From NCBI GenBank assembly GCA_964551175.1, contig CAZKBZ010000041.1:1-22920 (forward strand): 22,920 bases of DNA. The letters run 5' to 3'. The position numbers and the translations under genes were made by a program. Positions 22,657 through 22,920 of this stretch are shown here, piece after piece. Position 1 is the stretch's first letter. Each line of letters begins with the position of its first letter. The DNA comes from Desulfobulbus_C sp964551175. Its GTDB lineage: Bacteria; Desulfobacterota; Desulfobulbia; Desulfobulbales; Desulfobulbaceae. The notes beneath the pieces were generated by a model that was given only the letters and a program-made list of their open reading frames with translations, searched no databases and had not been told where the DNA came from.

Positions 22657-22707
22657 GCATAACAAAAAAATGCACCCGACTGGCTCACACGTCCGATTTT
22701 CGGATGT
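22657..22707 (+). other. Partial attC-like site (core GCATAAC plus left arm)
   Basis: GCATAAC at 22657-22663 is the exact inverse complement of GTTATGC at 21906-21912. It is followed by A-rich spacer and TGCACCCGACTGGC, resembling the left arm of many attC sites, then a hairpin at 22689-22707 (ACGTCCGA/TTCGGATGT with one G-T pair). The complementary right arm and a second core are not found in the remaining sequence. Confidence 0.5.
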
Positions 22708-22715
22708 TCATTCAA

Positions 22716-22773
22716 CATTAAAAGGGGTCAGAGTAAAATTAAAGGTTTAATTTTACTCTGACCCCTTTTAATG
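22716..22773. repeat. Perfect palindrome, 28-bp arms with 2-nt loop
   Basis: Arms contain AAAAGGGGTCAGAGTAAAAT and its exact complement, separated by GG. The GGGGTCAGAGT core resembles REP-type palindromes that I recall as widely dispersed and often linked to REP-associated tyrosine transposases, but no transposase is in the window. It lies where the right half of the attC would be expected. Confidence 0.85.
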
Positions 22774-22810
22774 ATAAATATTCTCAATTAAAACCAGATA
22801 ATTCTGGTTA

Positions 22811-22830
22811 GCTTATTTTTCAAGGTTCCC
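22811..22830. repeat. Degenerate third copy of the CACCTTGCAAAAT repeat
   Basis: On the minus strand this reads GGGAACCTTGAAAAATAAGC, against GGGCACCTTGCAAAATAGC at 18934-18952: two substitutions and one inserted A. Similarity could be chance at this length, but the match is close and located in repeat-rich DNA. Confidence 0.35.
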
Positions 22831-22920
22831 TATTATCAATACGCTACACCGGACAAGCTTTCACGGCGGTTTTTCGGTCTTGGTTGCTGTTTATAAAATT
22901 CATTTTAAATTCAAAGCTCA

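Larger units (their letters stand above)
20751..22920. mobile_element. Chromosomal integron platform with first cassette (right end outside window)
   Basis: Components in the expected order: intI on the minus strand, an AT-rich attI-like region with repeats, a core site GTTATGC at 21906-21912, a divergent cassette-like gene, and the inverse-complement core GCATAAC at 22657-22663. The sequence right of the integrase is markedly more AT-rich than the rest of the window. The extent of the array cannot be seen. Confidence 0.75.
22562..22920. other. Gene-free region at the right edge
   Basis: No credible coding sequence is seen in these 359 bases. They hold an A-rich stretch, the partial attC, a long perfect palindrome, a small hairpin (AACCAGA/TCTGGTT near 22793-22809) and a degenerate copy of the dispersed repeat. 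A second CATAAC followed by AAAACGC at 22597-22607 may be another remnant core. Confidence 0.6.

Noticed and set aside
22494..22718. Minus-strand 74-codon frame at the right edge
   Set aside because: It overlaps the cassette gene and the attC-like hairpin, has no start signal and no recognisable sequence.
22807..22813. GTTAGCT as the right core of the attC
   Set aside because: Fits GTTRRRY poorly, has no arm complementary to TGCACCCGAC, and belongs to a local 7-bp hairpin instead.

Overview
The window looks like a chromosomal segment from a mid-GC, Gram-negative, probably anaerobic bacterium rich in signalling proteins. The gene families fit Desulfobacterota (sulfate-reducer relatives) best: a tungstate-binding protein, a TAXI-type TRAP transporter, an NAD-type malic enzyme, a KamA-family radical SAM enzyme, several multi-PAS kinases, an HD-GYP regulator and a chromosomal integron integrase. 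This placement is inferred from family content only. No rRNA, tRNA or other taxonomic marker is present.

Left part (1-2370), minus strand: tupA (tungstate uptake), preceded by a potentially structured leader, then a DUF389 membrane protein. Middle part (2371-10956), plus strand: a hybrid histidine kinase, then a kinase with a DctB-like dCache sensor fused to a NarX-type kinase core, then its NarL-type response regulator. An intergenic region with three consecutive inverted repeats follows, then a TAXI-TRAP transporter (binding protein, internal terminator-like hairpin, fused permease). A long bidirectional terminator separates this from a convergent malic enzyme gene. The arrangement suggests a carboxylate circuit: sense (DctB-like kinase), regulate (NarL-type regulator), import (TRAP), metabolise (malic enzyme).

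At 12852-12951 there are 100 Ns flanked by identical 55-bp sequences. This looks like a scaffolding artefact over two contigs that actually overlap. Beyond it lie a plus-strand KamA-family gene and then a run of minus-strand genes read from 21752 down to 14169: integron integrase, a tRNA-queuosine mannosyltransferase-like enzyme, shikimate kinase, a large protein with a weak DUF89/ARMT1-like region, a hybrid kinase, and an HD-GYP response regulator overlapping the kinase by 4 nt.

Right end (20751-22920): a chromosomal integron. The integrase is complete and carries the IntI-specific insert. It is divergent from an AT-rich gene of unknown function. That gene is bracketed by a GTTATGC core site and its exact inverse complement GCATAAC, as expected for an attI junction, one cassette, and the start of its attC. 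The rest of the attC is not recognisable, and a perfect 28-bp-arm palindrome sits where it should be. The cassette array probably continues past the window. Dispersed palindromic repeats (CACCTTGCAAAAT type) occur at 33-60, 18932-18974 and, degenerate, at 22811-22830.
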